The translations under genes were made by a program, and so were the position numbers. A model generated the notes under the pieces. That model worked only from the letters and a program-made list of their open reading frames with translations. It did not search any database and was not told where the DNA came from. From assembly GCA_029855935.1 (NCBI GenBank), contig JAGSHN010000032.1, positions 40,756-104,755 of the forward strand: a stretch of DNA of 64,000 bases. Direction: 5' to 3'. The stretch's first letter is position 1; every line of letters starts with the position of its first letter. The DNA is from Candidatus Thorarchaeota archaeon. Its GTDB lineage: Archaea > Asgardarchaeota > Thorarchaeia > Thorarchaeales > Thorarchaeaceae. Positions 36,110-45,500 of the stretch are shown here, piece by piece.

Positions 36110-36862
36110 TCAGTAGTAGGCCCGTTCTGCTGGCGCATCATATCCCGAATATGTGTAGGGCACATACGCTTGAGTGAAGACATATGCGGCCAGAACATTC
36201 GATATCACTGATGCAGGGCCGCCAAGGAAGAAGAATATGGCTGTGGCCATAGCTACATCAGCCATACCTGTGAAGTGGCGTGCCTTCATAAACGAAACTC
36301 CGGCTAGGATGCCGTACGTGATCAGCATTATGATGGATATGACGAATCCAAGGAAGAAGTAGTAGAGCATCCCCATTCCATAGAGTAGTAACCAGATTGC
36401 AGCAAACAGGCCGCCTCCGACCATGCCAATCCCTGCCGCAAAGACGTGAAATCCGTCCCCGTAGTTCCTGTAGAACCCGTATATACCGACGGACTCCAAT
36501 ACGATTCCCAGCCCTGTCGCCATAAATCCGATGATTGGCATGTTCACCATCAGGAATGGCCAGAATGCACAGGCAAGGATTCCTCCTGCTGCTCCGACCC
36601 AGAAGAAGTTCGGCGTTGGAACTCCCGTCGGCATAGGCTCCTCCAGTGGTGCTGCCTGAGCCAGCCCAGACTGAGAGGGGCCCTGCCCTGGTCTGGGCCG
36701 TTGTTGTCCCGGAGCCCCCCAAGGCGTCGCTCGTCCTTGCGCAAGACAGTCCTTGCAATACAGCACTCCTTGGACGTCAACGGCACACTCCTCGCAGACG
36801 GCCTTGCCACAAGTCATGCAAGTCCCGACTGCATCACGGTCGTTGTGAACGAAGCACTTCAT
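36110..36862 (-). CDS. B-box zinc-finger membrane protein
   Basis: 250 residues from ATG 36862. The N-terminus is a B-box-type zinc finger: C3-x2-H6 with CMTCGKAVCEECAV and YCKDC. A Pro/Gln-rich linker (50-90) leads to five or six membrane helices and a short tyrosine-rich C-terminal tail. The finger faces the cytosol. A close paralogue lies 400 bases away, so this is a tandem duplication. B-box plus membrane proteins are common in Asgard archaea and bacteria; function unknown. A TATA-like AAATATATG lies upstream. Confidence 0.78.
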   Translation of the reverse strand: MKCFVHNDRDAVGTCMTCGKAVCEECAVDVQGVLYCKDCLAQGRATPWGAPGQQRPRPGQGPSQSGLAQAAPLEEPMPTGVPTPNFFWVGAAGGILACAFWPFLMVNMPIIGFMATGLGIVLESVGIYGFYRNYGDGFHVFAAGIGMVGGGLFAAIWLLLYGMGMLYYFFLGFVISIIMLITYGILAGVSFMKARHFTGMADVAMATAIFFFLGGPASVISNVLAAYVFTQAYVPYTYSGYDAPAERAYY

Positions 36863-37266
36863 CCCACTATGACCCTCCATGGCACGGAGATTGGCTCGGT
36901 TGTTGAACTGGCGACATATATTTGTACCTCCAACGTGTCAAACGGGCGGACACTCGTCGAGCGATACTGGTACAAACTAGCCTCCCGATGAGCACGAGAT
37001 CACGAGCAGACGTGTTGTTCGGGCAGAGCGGGTGTGTCAGGGAGTAGATTCCCGAGACCTCGACGGTTTCTGGTGATGTCGAGGCAGAAGAGTCCGTGTC
37101 GACCAGCCCGCTCATATCCCTCGGGTCATCTGCGCAATTCTACACGAGATTCGTTCTCGGGTTGCCGTACGAACACAGGCGCGCCCATTCGGAAACTGTG
37201 GGTCGCGACGAACACGACCAGACCTAGTCGCAGCCTGCCATCAGTCCTTTGGGCTGACTCGTTAGA
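36863..37266. other. Intergenic between the two B-box genes
   Basis: 404 bases; the left end holds the promoter of the first B-box gene. No supported gene. Confidence 0.4.
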
Positions 37267-38166
37267 TCACACACCACCCGTCCATTCCTCGCCGACTTGT
37301 GTGTCAATGTCAGTGTCCATATCTTGTTGGATTTCAGGAAGACCGGCTGGTGTATCGACTGGCCTCTCAAACGGTACATTGGCGTGGTAGAAGACGTATG
37401 CCACCAAGAGACCCTGGACAACGAGCCCCAAGAACAGAATGTAGTCGTTGACAACGGTGATAATGGTCGCAATGGCAACAATCGCGGCCGCTATCGTTGC
37501 TCTATCCCGGCCTGTGTAGTCGCGTACCAGAATGAGTGATATACCCACAAGTACCTCAGAGGCTGCCAGCATAAGAAACCCGTAACTTCCTCCCCAAAAG
37601 AAGATGAGCACAAATTCCTCCAGAATGCGGATGTAGGTGAGACAGTATAGCCCAAAGAGAAAGAAGACCCCGCCCGTGACGACGCCGAGAGTGGCAGACA
37701 CAATGTGAAACGCGCCTCCGTAGTTCCAGTAGAAACCTACAAGGCCCACAGATAGAATCATTATACCCAGGCCCACGACTAGTAACGACGTGAAGAATAG
37801 GTAATCTAGTCCAATATACCAATGGAGCGGGGCCAACCCCGATACGGCCATCAGAATACCACCAAGGAATCCTGCCATGAAGAAATTCCTGGAGGGACTA
37901 CGTGTTGCTCTCAGACCCGCACGTGGTTGCAGTCCTCCGTATGGCGGTGGTTTCGGTTGTCTTGGCTGAGGTCGTAGTGGCCTGACCTGTCGGGGTCGGG
38001 CCTGTGGCTGTGGTCGACGTTGCTCGGATGCGGCCCGTCCGGTTGACAGGCAGTTCTTGCAGTAGAGAATCCCTTGAACCAGAACCGCGCACTCCTTGCA
38101 GACGGCCTTTCCGCAGGTCGTACAGGTGCCCACACCGTCACGATCCGGGTGTACATAACATTTCAA
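37267..38166 (-). CDS. B-box zinc-finger membrane protein, paralogue
   Basis: 299 residues starting MKCYVHPDRDGVGTCTTC, i.e. the same B-box finger as its neighbour, then a Pro/Gln/Arg linker and six hydrophobic segments. The linker is longer and more basic, and the tail beyond the last helix differs (ends EEWTGGV). The pair probably arose by local duplication. A TATA-like AAATATAAG lies about 50 bases upstream of the ATG. Likely a membrane scaffold; function unknown. Confidence 0.78.
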   Translation of the reverse strand: MKCYVHPDRDGVGTCTTCGKAVCKECAVLVQGILYCKNCLSTGRAASEQRRPQPQARPRQVRPLRPQPRQPKPPPYGGLQPRAGLRATRSPSRNFFMAGFLGGILMAVSGLAPLHWYIGLDYLFFTSLLVVGLGIMILSVGLVGFYWNYGGAFHIVSATLGVVTGGVFFLFGLYCLTYIRILEEFVLIFFWGGSYGFLMLAASEVLVGISLILVRDYTGRDRATIAAAIVAIATIITVVNDYILFLGLVVQGLLVAYVFYHANVPFERPVDTPAGLPEIQQDMDTDIDTQVGEEWTGGV

Positions 38167-38728
38167 CTCAGTACTACCCCCAAGGATAGTGGAATGTTGT
38201 GACGGCCTGCTGGAGTGGCTTATATTTCTACTTGCGGCGTGCAGCTACGTAGAGCTGTTGGCTGGTCATGCCCGTCACTAGTGGTATATGTCATGCGAGA
38301 TATGAAGCATCACGCAGTCCTCGGCATATGTGGAGTGGTGTTGACTGACACGGAGATTGACTGTTGTATATAGGGTGGTCCTACAATGGCGCCTTGTCTT
38401 CTTTGATGAGGTCGTAGGGATGGTCCAGACAGTGCTCGGTCGTGATGTTTCGCGACAGTACATCCACTGCAGGTATGTTCGAGGTCTACTTGATATCGGG
38501 CGAATTGCGTGGATTCGCCGTGGACGGTACTCTGCACCTACGTCTGACAGGTTGTGGGGGCCACGAGCACCACGCGGTGGTACCGTACAAGACCCGTCCA
38601 CCGGGGTATTGAGCTGCCTTGAGGCGTTCGAGGTGTAGGGTGCGAACTGTCCATTTGATGCGTTCACGTCAGAGATATGCGTCCGTTGAGAGGGCTGCTT
38701 CTCGCCATTCATATACGAAGGCGGGCGG
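38167..38728. other. Non-coding/degraded stretch
   Basis: About 560 bases upstream of the second B-box gene. Several open frames exist on both strands but none shows a recognisable fold or a ribosome site. A TATA-like CATATACG near 38710 precedes the small frame at 38729. Confidence 0.4.
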
Positions 38729-38896
38729 ATGAGGCCGATGGTCGTGGATAACACGGAGAGTGAGATTGTCGAGGTCCGCTACGGCATTCACACATACCGC
38801 GTTCGTGTGAGCAGGCGTGGGTGCATATTTCTCTACCGCATCGAGAGGTCCAGTCGGGTGTCAAACTGGGAGAGCGTCTTCAAGAGCCTTGCATGA
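38729..38896 (+). CDS. Small hypothetical protein
   Basis: A 55-residue frame starting MRPMVVDNTESEIVEVRYGI; an inner ATG at 38738 also fits. A TATA-like CATATACG lies about 25 bases upstream. The sequence is mixed charged/hydrophobic strand-like, without a known motif. It is followed after 15 bases by another small frame that begins with TTG and has a GAGAGGCG site. Moderate likelihood of being real, given its promoter-like lead. Confidence 0.4.
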   Translation: MRPMVVDNTESEIVEVRYGIHTYRVRVSRRGCIFLYRIERSSRVSNWESVFKSLA

Positions 38897-38911
38897 CTGA
38901 GAGGCGTCGAC

Positions 38912-39184
38912 TTGAGGAAACTGAAACGCCTCCTCTATGAACGGAATAATCAGATGCTGCTGCGCAAGGCGTGGCTGATGTCTGAGCTGCCGACGTATGA
39001 ATCCACTCTCTATAGGAAAGGGGACGCAATGTTGTTGCTTGACCGCATCGTTGACCGCATACAGGGGCCTCCGCGGTACTCGTTTCAATACAACGACACG
39101 CGCTATTCTGCCTTTGGCACGATGCACGTCGACCCGTGGCGGCTCTACGTGCCTCCAACCTTGAGGTTGTGCTGCGCGGCATAG
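38912..39184 (+). CDS. Hypothetical protein, TTG start
   Basis: 90 residues starting TTG with a GAGAGGCG element 7 bases upstream, directly following the small frame above. The N-terminus is basic and leucine-rich (RKLKRLLYERNNQMLLRKAW), then a short polar section. No family recognised. Because it sits in the degraded region it could be a remnant; the arrangement with the preceding frame argues for a small operon. Confidence 0.35.
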   Translation: MRKLKRLLYERNNQMLLRKAWLMSELPTYESTLYRKGDAMLLLDRIVDRIQGPPRYSFQYNDTRYSAFGTMHVDPWRLYVPPTLRLCCAA

Positions 39185-39287
39185 CCTCAACAAGCCAGTC
39201 GATTCTTCGTGTCGCGTGGCCAAGGGAGGATTAAAAGACTAGCGAGGTTCTATGTACCTCGTGGTCGCCCCAGTGTCGGCAGAATAT

Positions 39288-39656
39288 CTAGTCCCCGAAT
39301 GGAGGAAGCCAGCCGTGGTAGCCCATCGATAGCACATAGGCCCTCTTCGTGACTCTATGAGAGATTCGTAGTGCTGCGTACACCGCCTCCGATCCTGTCT
39401 TGAAATATGCCGCACGGCCTGCAACGGAGAGGTTGCGGATGAGCCACTCTGCGACTTCAACCTCGGCCGGATGCCGAATGGAGAGGCTCAGGCCCTCGTC
39501 AAGTTCAAGTCTAATGGCCCGGAGTAGGTCGCGGTCGCAGTGGCCGAGAATCACGGTCCCGCTTCCCAAAAAGAGGTCGACGTACTTGTTCCCAGCAACA
39601 TCCCATACGTACGCACCCCGGCCTTGGAGAAATATCTTGATTGAGGGCTGGAACAC
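39288..39656 (-). pseudogene. Truncated class III aminotransferase remnant
   Basis: 122 residues match only the N-terminal part of a class III (glutamate-1-semialdehyde-type) aminotransferase: GAYVWDVAGNKYVDLFLGSG, ILGHCDRDLL and KTGSEAVYAALRIS are family hallmarks. The frame then stops at GYHGWLPPFGD, so the PLP lysine and the C-terminal domain are missing. Residues just upstream, in another frame (PMGTFRLPLMVENN), may be the rest of the N-terminus. It is a decayed gene, in a low-density region. Confidence 0.65.
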
Positions 39657-40252
39657 GCTAGGTTGTTCTCAACCATTAGGGGCAGGCGGAACGTTCCCAT
39701 CGGCTGCACAAGTCCCCCCACTTGTTATGTCTGGGCAACGAAGGAGGATTTCCAGCTCTTCGAGGAGATCTCCTCGCAAACCGAGCCGCAAACGGCCAAC
39801 ACATTGATTCAACGGAAACAACGCGATGATATGAAGCAGGTTTTCGTACAGAGTCCGCCGCCTAGGCTGACACTGCCTCAGAGGGGCAGGTCGACCTGCC
39901 GAAGAGGCTCGTACCACAGCACCAGTTCCGGCAGGTTTGAGCACTGACCTAGAGGTCACGTCAAGGGAGCGATCTTTTCCTCCACGGGACGAACCCCCTC
40001 CGCATTCGACGGGCGCCCTTCCATTCTATCCTCAAGCATTGGCAAGCTCGACTACCCTCAGCGACCGGTCGCGACAGAAGTGTCCGCCGGAGGGGCAATG
40101 CAATCTGTCAGGGGTGAGATGCCGTCCTACAGGGCCGAAGAACACTTATGAGTTACTACCACTGTTGACTCTGAGCAGAGGTTCGACATTGGGACCCCGA
40201 TTGGGCCCGATCAACTGCGTAATGCTGCTCGTGGCTTGATGGGGGAGAAGGT
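39657..40252. other. Non-coding stretch upstream of the remnant
   Basis: About 600 bases; the left part holds out-of-frame traces of the aminotransferase N-terminus. No supported gene, tRNA or repeat. Confidence 0.4.
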
Positions 40253-40879
40253 GTGAAACGCTTGAAGATGGAAGTGGACGGACTGATTCCTCTCCCTGAG
40301 TCCTCAAATGAGAGGGCGGTAGATGTCCTGACCAGGGCATTCTCGAACGATGCGCTTGAGGCCTACTTTTTTCCCGACGAGGCCGAACGTCGGAGGCTGG
40401 CACCGATGTTCCACAGGTATCGTCTGAATCAGGCAAGACTCTACGGGACCGTGCTCACCACATCCCCAGATGTGGAGGGCGTCGCTGTCTGGATCCACTC
40501 GTCCTCTGGCAAGGGTCTCATAGCGACATTCAGAGGCGGTGGCCTCTGGATGGTTCCACGAATCGGAATGAAGCGGCTGAAGAGGATGCTCAGGTATAAG
40601 GAGTTCGCCGTTGGCCAGAGGGAGAAGTATGCACCAGAGCCGCACATGCATCTGACCTCAGTCGCGGTGGATCCCGAGCTACAGGGGCAGGGGTTCTGCA
40701 GCAAGACGTTGCGCCCTGTGTTCGCCTATCTCGACAAGATTGGGCTTCCGTGCTATCTTGAGACTCAGAGCGCGAGGAATGTTTCAATCTATGAGCACTA
40801 CGGGTTCGAGGTCGTCTCTGAGGCTGAAGTACCAGATTCGGACTTGACGTACTGGGGCATGGTGCGCTCACCGCAATGA
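40253..40879 (+). CDS. GNAT family N-acetyltransferase
   Basis: 208 residues from a GTG start. The GNAT core is clear: LTSVAVDPELQGQGFCSKTL (motif A with the QGQG acetyl-CoA loop) and SARNVSIYEHYGFEVVSEAEV (motif B). The N-terminal half, with FFPDEAERRRLAPMF and GVAVWIHSSS, resembles stand-alone acetyltransferases of small molecules. It is isolated, with the FAD gene converging from the right. Substrate unknown. Confidence 0.85.
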   Translation: MKRLKMEVDGLIPLPESSNERAVDVLTRAFSNDALEAYFFPDEAERRRLAPMFHRYRLNQARLYGTVLTTSPDVEGVAVWIHSSSGKGLIATFRGGGLWMVPRIGMKRLKRMLRYKEFAVGQREKYAPEPHMHLTSVAVDPELQGQGFCSKTLRPVFAYLDKIGLPCYLETQSARNVSIYEHYGFEVVSEAEVPDSDLTYWGMVRSPQ

Positions 40880-41049
40880 GCGACCACTTATCCGGGCTCT
40901 GGTCGACGGCGAGCCTATGGGATCACGGCGGCCATCAGACTGAGGGTGTGTTCCCCAGACTATCTGCCCAAATTTGGTCTCTCCAGTGGCAACTGTTCCA
41001 GTGTCATCTGTGCAGCAGCTGATGACGTTTCTGCAGACGTGTTGCCTCA

Positions 41050-42378
41050 TCATATGACAACGTTCTCAGGCTCAACCTGTCTGTGTTTGAGACTGAGCGC
41101 ATCGGACGGAATCTTTCTCCCTCCGTAGAGCTCCGCCTCGGGCTGCCCACGGTAGAGTGCGTCGGCAATCCTGGCCAGAGCGTCCGACTTCATTATCCCG
41201 CTGCCGCTGGCCCCGTTGACCACAATGACGCCGTTCTCCTTGTACACTGTGGGGATGGCATCGGGCGAGTAGCTGTATCCGCCGCCCCAGCCTCCGACCG
41301 GCTTCACATCCGCGAATGCCGGGAAGTACTTTGAGAGCACAGGATAGAGGCTCAGCTCGTAGTATGAGATCTCTGAGTTGGCATAGTCCTCTGTCTGAAC
41401 ATAGTCATAGGCCCGACCGAGTTTGTCGCCGCAGCCAATCCAGAAGCCCTTCTCCTCCAGCTGGGGTCTGAAGTAGACCGAGCCGCCTGCGCCGGCTGTC
41501 GGCAGGATGACGAACGGGATGCAGCCCAACTCATTGAAGCCCTTGGTGTAGAGCAGGTCAAGTAGATCCTTCTTGTCCTGCGCGTGGATGACGAACAGCT
41601 GTCGTTTCTTTGCCTTCAGGAGGCTGTTCATTCCAATCGGGTCCAGTAGCTCGTTGGCCCACGCGCCTGTCGCCAGTACTGTGGTCTCCGCCCTGAGAAC
41701 CTCACCCTTGTCTGTCACTACTCCGTTGACGCGTTTGAACTGCCAGACGAATGGCTCACCCGGTAGGTCGAGCTTCGGGTCGGCCTCGAGAAGCAGTCTT
41801 GTCACGTTGACGCCAAAGCGTGGCTTGACATGTGAGATCTTCTTGAACTCCTCGTAGTAGAAGTCCACCAACCGTGTCGGGTCGAGCACACCGCAGTCTG
41901 CACCGAAGAGGCCATAGGCAACCTCCCTGAGATTCATCAGCTCGGCCTCCTCGTCGTTACTGAAGTCAGTGTTCAGTCCAGGGATCAGCTCCTTGAGCTC
42001 CTCCTTGTTGTAGACCCTGAAGTGAACGCCCGACCTCTCCATCCGCTCCATCCATAGCTTGACGCTCTCGTGATTGAACTGCTCCTCGCCGAGCAGCCAG
42101 AGGTAGCCGACCTTCTCGAACATCAGCTCGTGACCCATCTCTTCCTGAATATGTTCAAAGAACTTGATGCTGGTGTCGGTCAGGAGCTGGTTCGTGGAAG
42201 ATGCGAACATATTTCGGACAGCCGCGGCACTCATTGCGGTGTTCGCCTGTCCGGGTGCCGACAGTCTGTCGATGAGAAGAATGCGTTTGTCGGGGTTGTT
42301 CTTCTGAATGTAGTAGGCCGTGGCCACGCCCAGTACACCAGCCCCGACCACGATGACGTCAAAGGTCTCATCGCTCAC
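41050..42378 (-). CDS. FAD-dependent oxidoreductase, DAO family
   Basis: 442 residues. FAD-binding Rossmann motif DVIVVGAGVLGVATAYYIQ at the N-terminus, a second FAD region ETTVLATGAWANELL, and the C-terminal GGWGGGYSYSPDAIPTVY with NGASGSGIMKSDA. The fold is the D-amino-acid oxidase / sarcosine dehydrogenase group. It probably oxidises an amine or amino acid and passes electrons to a quinone or a partner. Promoter: TTATAGGG near 42424 on the minus strand, with symmetric repeats near the transcript start. Confidence 0.88.
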   Translation of the reverse strand: MSDETFDVIVVGAGVLGVATAYYIQKNNPDKRILLIDRLSAPGQANTAMSAAAVRNMFASSTNQLLTDTSIKFFEHIQEEMGHELMFEKVGYLWLLGEEQFNHESVKLWMERMERSGVHFRVYNKEELKELIPGLNTDFSNDEEAELMNLREVAYGLFGADCGVLDPTRLVDFYYEEFKKISHVKPRFGVNVTRLLLEADPKLDLPGEPFVWQFKRVNGVVTDKGEVLRAETTVLATGAWANELLDPIGMNSLLKAKKRQLFVIHAQDKKDLLDLLYTKGFNELGCIPFVILPTAGAGGSVYFRPQLEEKGFWIGCGDKLGRAYDYVQTEDYANSEISYYELSLYPVLSKYFPAFADVKPVGGWGGGYSYSPDAIPTVYKENGVIVVNGASGSGIMKSDALARIADALYRGQPEAELYGGRKIPSDALSLKHRQVEPENVVI

Positions 42379-42381
42379 GAT

Positions 42382-42405
42382 GGTAGCCTCCGTACGAACG
42401 CTACC
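42382..42405. repeat. Inverted repeat in leader of FAD oxidoreductase
   Basis: GGTAGC-N12-GCTACC within the first bases of the leader, able to form a hairpin in the RNA close to the ATG. Possible post-transcriptional control; low certainty. Confidence 0.3.
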
Positions 42406-42406
42406 G

Positions 42407-42420
42407 GGCTGAAGTCAGCC
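42407..42420. promoter_or_regulatory. Palindrome near FAD oxidoreductase transcript start, candidate operator
   Basis: Perfect GGCTGA-AG-TCAGCC between the TATA-like TTATAGGG and the gene. It overlaps the region where the transcript should begin, as with the palindrome before pstS (also 6-2-6), so a repressor site is possible. Confidence 0.35.
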
Positions 42421-42697
42421 GCCCTATAACAGTTTGCCTCGCCCCTGTGAGTAGGTGCTGACCAGGAAAGAGATGTGGGCAGGCCACACGGCATCCTGAA
42501 TGTGCGACGCGTTGTCAGGCATCCCACGCAGTGGCGTAGCCAACACGAGTGCGACATAGAGCATCGTTATTGGCGATTCCATTGCGCGGCTTCATTGATA
42601 ACTATAGGCTGCGGATGCGTGCGAGGCTGCACATTCCTCTGTCACCGGGTTGGCCGACGCAAGAGATCCCATCCAGGCTGCCACAGAGCCTGCCCGT
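42421..42697. other. Intergenic, no gene seen
   Basis: About 280 bases between the FAD gene and the ABC permease. No supported gene or repeat. Confidence 0.4.
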
Positions 42698-43519
42698 CTA
42701 TTCTGTGGGCGGTGGCACTGTCAGCTGATAGCGGTCATTGAACATCTCCCTGAGGAACAGTCGCGAGACTATGATGCCACAGACGACCGTGGCGAGGAAT
42801 ATCATGATGAAGATGATCACTTGGTAGAAGGCCGCGGCGACCGGGTTGGCACCGCCAATGATCATTCCACTCATCAGGCCGGGGATGCTGACGATGCCCA
42901 GAGAGGCGTATCGGTTGAGGTTCGGCAACATACCGCTCCTTATCGCCTCACGTATGGTGAGCTCTGTGGCCTGTAGCGGTGTCGCGCCCAGAGCGAGAGC
43001 AGTTTCCATCAGTGCTCTCTGTTTCTGTGCATTGGACCACATCCTGTCGAGAATGAGGCTCGTCATCCCCATAGAGTTGCCAATGACCATCCCACCCATC
43101 GGGATGATGAATTCGCCCCTCTGCTGGATTATGCCCAGAAACGTCACAAGGAGCATCACGCCGACTCCCCCTACGATGACTCCAGGCAGAGACGTCCTAA
43201 AGACACCGGGAATGTAGTCCAGATTGCCACGTACTGTGTAGGCAGCGAAGGTTGCCATGAATAGCAGCACTGCAAAGATGATGATCATATCCTCAAGAGC
43301 AAATATCTCAACGAGAATGAGGGCCATCAGGATAATCTGAATGGTACCCCTGATTGTCCCGACTATGAGTTTGTTCCCGACGCCAAGGCCCTGCCATCTG
43401 TTGAGAAGGAGAATGATTGCCAGAAGTATCATAGCCACGACATAGCCCTGCGCCGCCGTGACGACCTCTGGTGGCAGAGTCGCGAGCCAGTCCATCAGCG
43501 TTGGTATCTGAATCATCAT
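42698..43519 (-). CDS. fetB: FetB/UPF0014-type ABC transporter permease
   Basis: 273 residues with six or seven membrane helices and the hallmark cytosolic stretch NSMGMTSLILDRMWSNAQKQRALMETALALGATPLQA of the UPF0014 family, in which E. coli FetB is the permease for iron export. It follows its ATPase gene by 4 bases. The family may also move other metals or lipids, so iron is the likely but unproven substrate. Confidence 0.85.
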   Translation of the reverse strand: MMIQIPTLMDWLATLPPEVVTAAQGYVVAMILLAIILLLNRWQGLGVGNKLIVGTIRGTIQIILMALILVEIFALEDMIIIFAVLLFMATFAAYTVRGNLDYIPGVFRTSLPGVIVGGVGVMLLVTFLGIIQQRGEFIIPMGGMVIGNSMGMTSLILDRMWSNAQKQRALMETALALGATPLQATELTIREAIRSGMLPNLNRYASLGIVSIPGLMSGMIIGGANPVAAAFYQVIIFIMIFLATVVCGIIVSRLFLREMFNDRYQLTVPPPTE

Positions 43520-43522
43520 TGT

Positions 43523-44176
43523 CTATTGACCTCCTCTTGAGTTGCCAATCTCTATTATCCTGTCTGCCAAGCGCTGGGCCTGTTCGCTATTGTGTGTCAC
43601 AATCATCACGCCGATGTCTTGGTCACTGATCACGCGCTGAATGCTCTCCTCAACGACCTCTGTGGAGTCATCATCCAGAGCTGCTGTCGGCTCGTCCAGC
43701 AGCAGGACCTCGGGCTCCAGCAGGAGGGCCCTCGCAATGGCCACACGCTGCTTTTCCCCTCCCGAGAGATTCCCTGCGGTCTTGTCGAGCATAGAAACAG
43801 GGAGGTTGACCTGACTGAGAACATCCCTGAGCCTCTCCTCGGACGCCTCAAGCCTGTGAATCCGCAGTCCCCAGAGAAGATTCTCCCTGACATTGCCCGG
43901 AAACATGCTGGCCTGTTGAGGAACGAGAATCATACTTCTACGCAATTCTCGTGGGTCCCATTCGGTCACGTCCTTGCCGTGAAAGAGCACCCTTCCGGCC
44001 GTCGGCGAGACGAGGTTGACCGCTATCCTGAGGAGCGTGCTCTTGCCGCCTCCGCTGGGCCCTGAGATTCCTATGGTCTCGCCGTGATTCAGTGCAAGAT
44101 TGAGGTCCCTGAAGAGGACCCTCTCACCAAAGGCCATTGTGACACCCATCATCTGTAGGACTGGTCCTTCGCCCAT
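43523..44176 (-). CDS. fetA: FetA-like ABC transporter ATPase
   Basis: 217 residues from ATG 44176. Walker A GPSGGGKSTLL, signature LSGGEKQRVAIARAL and Walker B VLLLDEPTAALD are intact, with the final H-loop THNSEQAQRLAD. The partner permease is directly downstream. Together they should export a metal ion, probably iron. A TTG at 44203 is an alternative start, but the ATG fits better with a TATA-like element near 44218. Confidence 0.85.
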   Translation of the reverse strand: MGEGPVLQMMGVTMAFGERVLFRDLNLALNHGETIGISGPSGGGKSTLLRIAVNLVSPTAGRVLFHGKDVTEWDPRELRRSMILVPQQASMFPGNVRENLLWGLRIHRLEASEERLRDVLSQVNLPVSMLDKTAGNLSGGEKQRVAIARALLLEPEVLLLDEPTAALDDDSTEVVEESIQRVISDQDIGVMIVTHNSEQAQRLADRIIEIGNSRGGQ

Positions 44177-44353
44177 CAGTTGATCGCCAAATTGGTGCAG
44201 CAATGCAAGACCTACTTAGATGTTTCAGTGACAGCCACACTCAGCTGGACAATGCCCGCTGGACGAGTCAGACGCGGCCAGTGCTGGCGAGTCAACTCCA
44301 TCTGCGCAAAGCACTTATGGGCACGCCTAGACGGGTGCTCGGAGGTATGACGC

Positions 44354-45361
44354 TTGCCGGGCCTCGTAGTCAGACGTAGTAACGGGGAACTTAGGTGGTA
44401 CCCCTTCTTCAAGCACGGTGATACCTACACCTTCTACCCCGACAAGGAGTACGGTGAGGATGAGACTGGGAGACGAGTTGGACGTGGCTTCAAATTCGAG
44501 AAGTACCTGCCCGGTTACTGGATGCCAGCCAAGTCGCCCGTGAGGCATCGCCGTATCGGCGGTGGTAACTCGCTGGTCGTTCTGGAGAAGGATGGTGACC
44601 TTAAGTTCTATCGGTTCGAGGGCTTCACATTTATGGTCAGCGACACAGGAAAGAAGGTCGGAAGGGGCTTCAAGTCCGACTGGGACTATGTGGTGGCCGA
44701 GTGGACCGGGAATGGCACCAGCGACCTTCTTGTGAGGGATGAGGATGGCAATCTGAGACTGTTCCCGTGGAACGGTGAGAAGTTCATTGACCTCGGCGGC
44801 GATGAGAAGGTCGGTGTGGGCTTCAAGAAGGACAAGTTCACTCATCTCTTTGCGGGCTACTGGACTGGCGGAGACACACCCGACCTTGTGGCCAGAGAGC
44901 GCGATGGCGACCTCTGGCTGTACCTCTTCGATGGGAAGACCTTCCGCGGCCACGGGAAGCCGCGCAAGATCGGCCGCGGGTTTGGCAACCAGTTCACGCA
45001 CTACTTCGTCGACGAGTGGATGGGCAACGGCACGCCCGACCTGATTGTCCGTCACAAGAACGGCAACCTGATTCGATATCCATATGGCAAATTCGATTCT
45101 TCAAAAGATCACTACGTGTTTGCCGAACCGCCATACGCCACTGTTGGTCGGGGGTTCAAGAGCGACTGGACATACATCGTGGGCCACTGGCGACAGCCCG
45201 GTCATCCCGACCTCCTGGTATGCGACAATCATCACAATATGCGGTTCTACCCATTCGAGAACGGCGAGTTCGTGGAACTACCAAAGGACCAGAAGTTTGT
45301 CGGCCGGGACTGGAAGTTCACCCACTACTGGGACTTCTATCCGGTCGAGGAACAGGGATAG
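44354..45361 (+). CDS. Repeat protein, FG-GAP/tachylectin-like beta-propeller
   Basis: 335 residues built of about six repeats of 45-55 residues, each with the form DLLVRDEDGNLRLFPW, VGRGFK and AGYWTGGDTPDL. The repeat is that of FG-GAP or tachylectin-like beta-propellers, which bind carbohydrates, calcium or proteins. There is no signal peptide or membrane segment, so it is probably cytosolic. The start is TTG at 44354: GGAGGT lies 7 bases upstream, while a nearby ATG is out of frame. A CTTATGG box near 44311 gives the promoter. Function unknown. Confidence 0.78.
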   Translation: MPGLVVRRSNGELRWYPFFKHGDTYTFYPDKEYGEDETGRRVGRGFKFEKYLPGYWMPAKSPVRHRRIGGGNSLVVLEKDGDLKFYRFEGFTFMVSDTGKKVGRGFKSDWDYVVAEWTGNGTSDLLVRDEDGNLRLFPWNGEKFIDLGGDEKVGVGFKKDKFTHLFAGYWTGGDTPDLVARERDGDLWLYLFDGKTFRGHGKPRKIGRGFGNQFTHYFVDEWMGNGTPDLIVRHKNGNLIRYPYGKFDSSKDHYVFAEPPYATVGRGFKSDWTYIVGHWRQPGHPDLLVCDNHHNMRFYPFENGEFVELPKDQKFVGRDWKFTHYWDFYPVEEQG

Positions 45362-45500
45362 ACGACGAGGGCGGAGCCCGGGCCAGCCGACAATTGGCCC
45401 CCGCAGTGGAAAGTGGGCGAACAAGGCCAGTCCCTCCACCGGAACCGTCCGCAACGGTCTTAAGCTCGTCAGTAGAGCTCCATCTCCGGGTGTGACGAGA

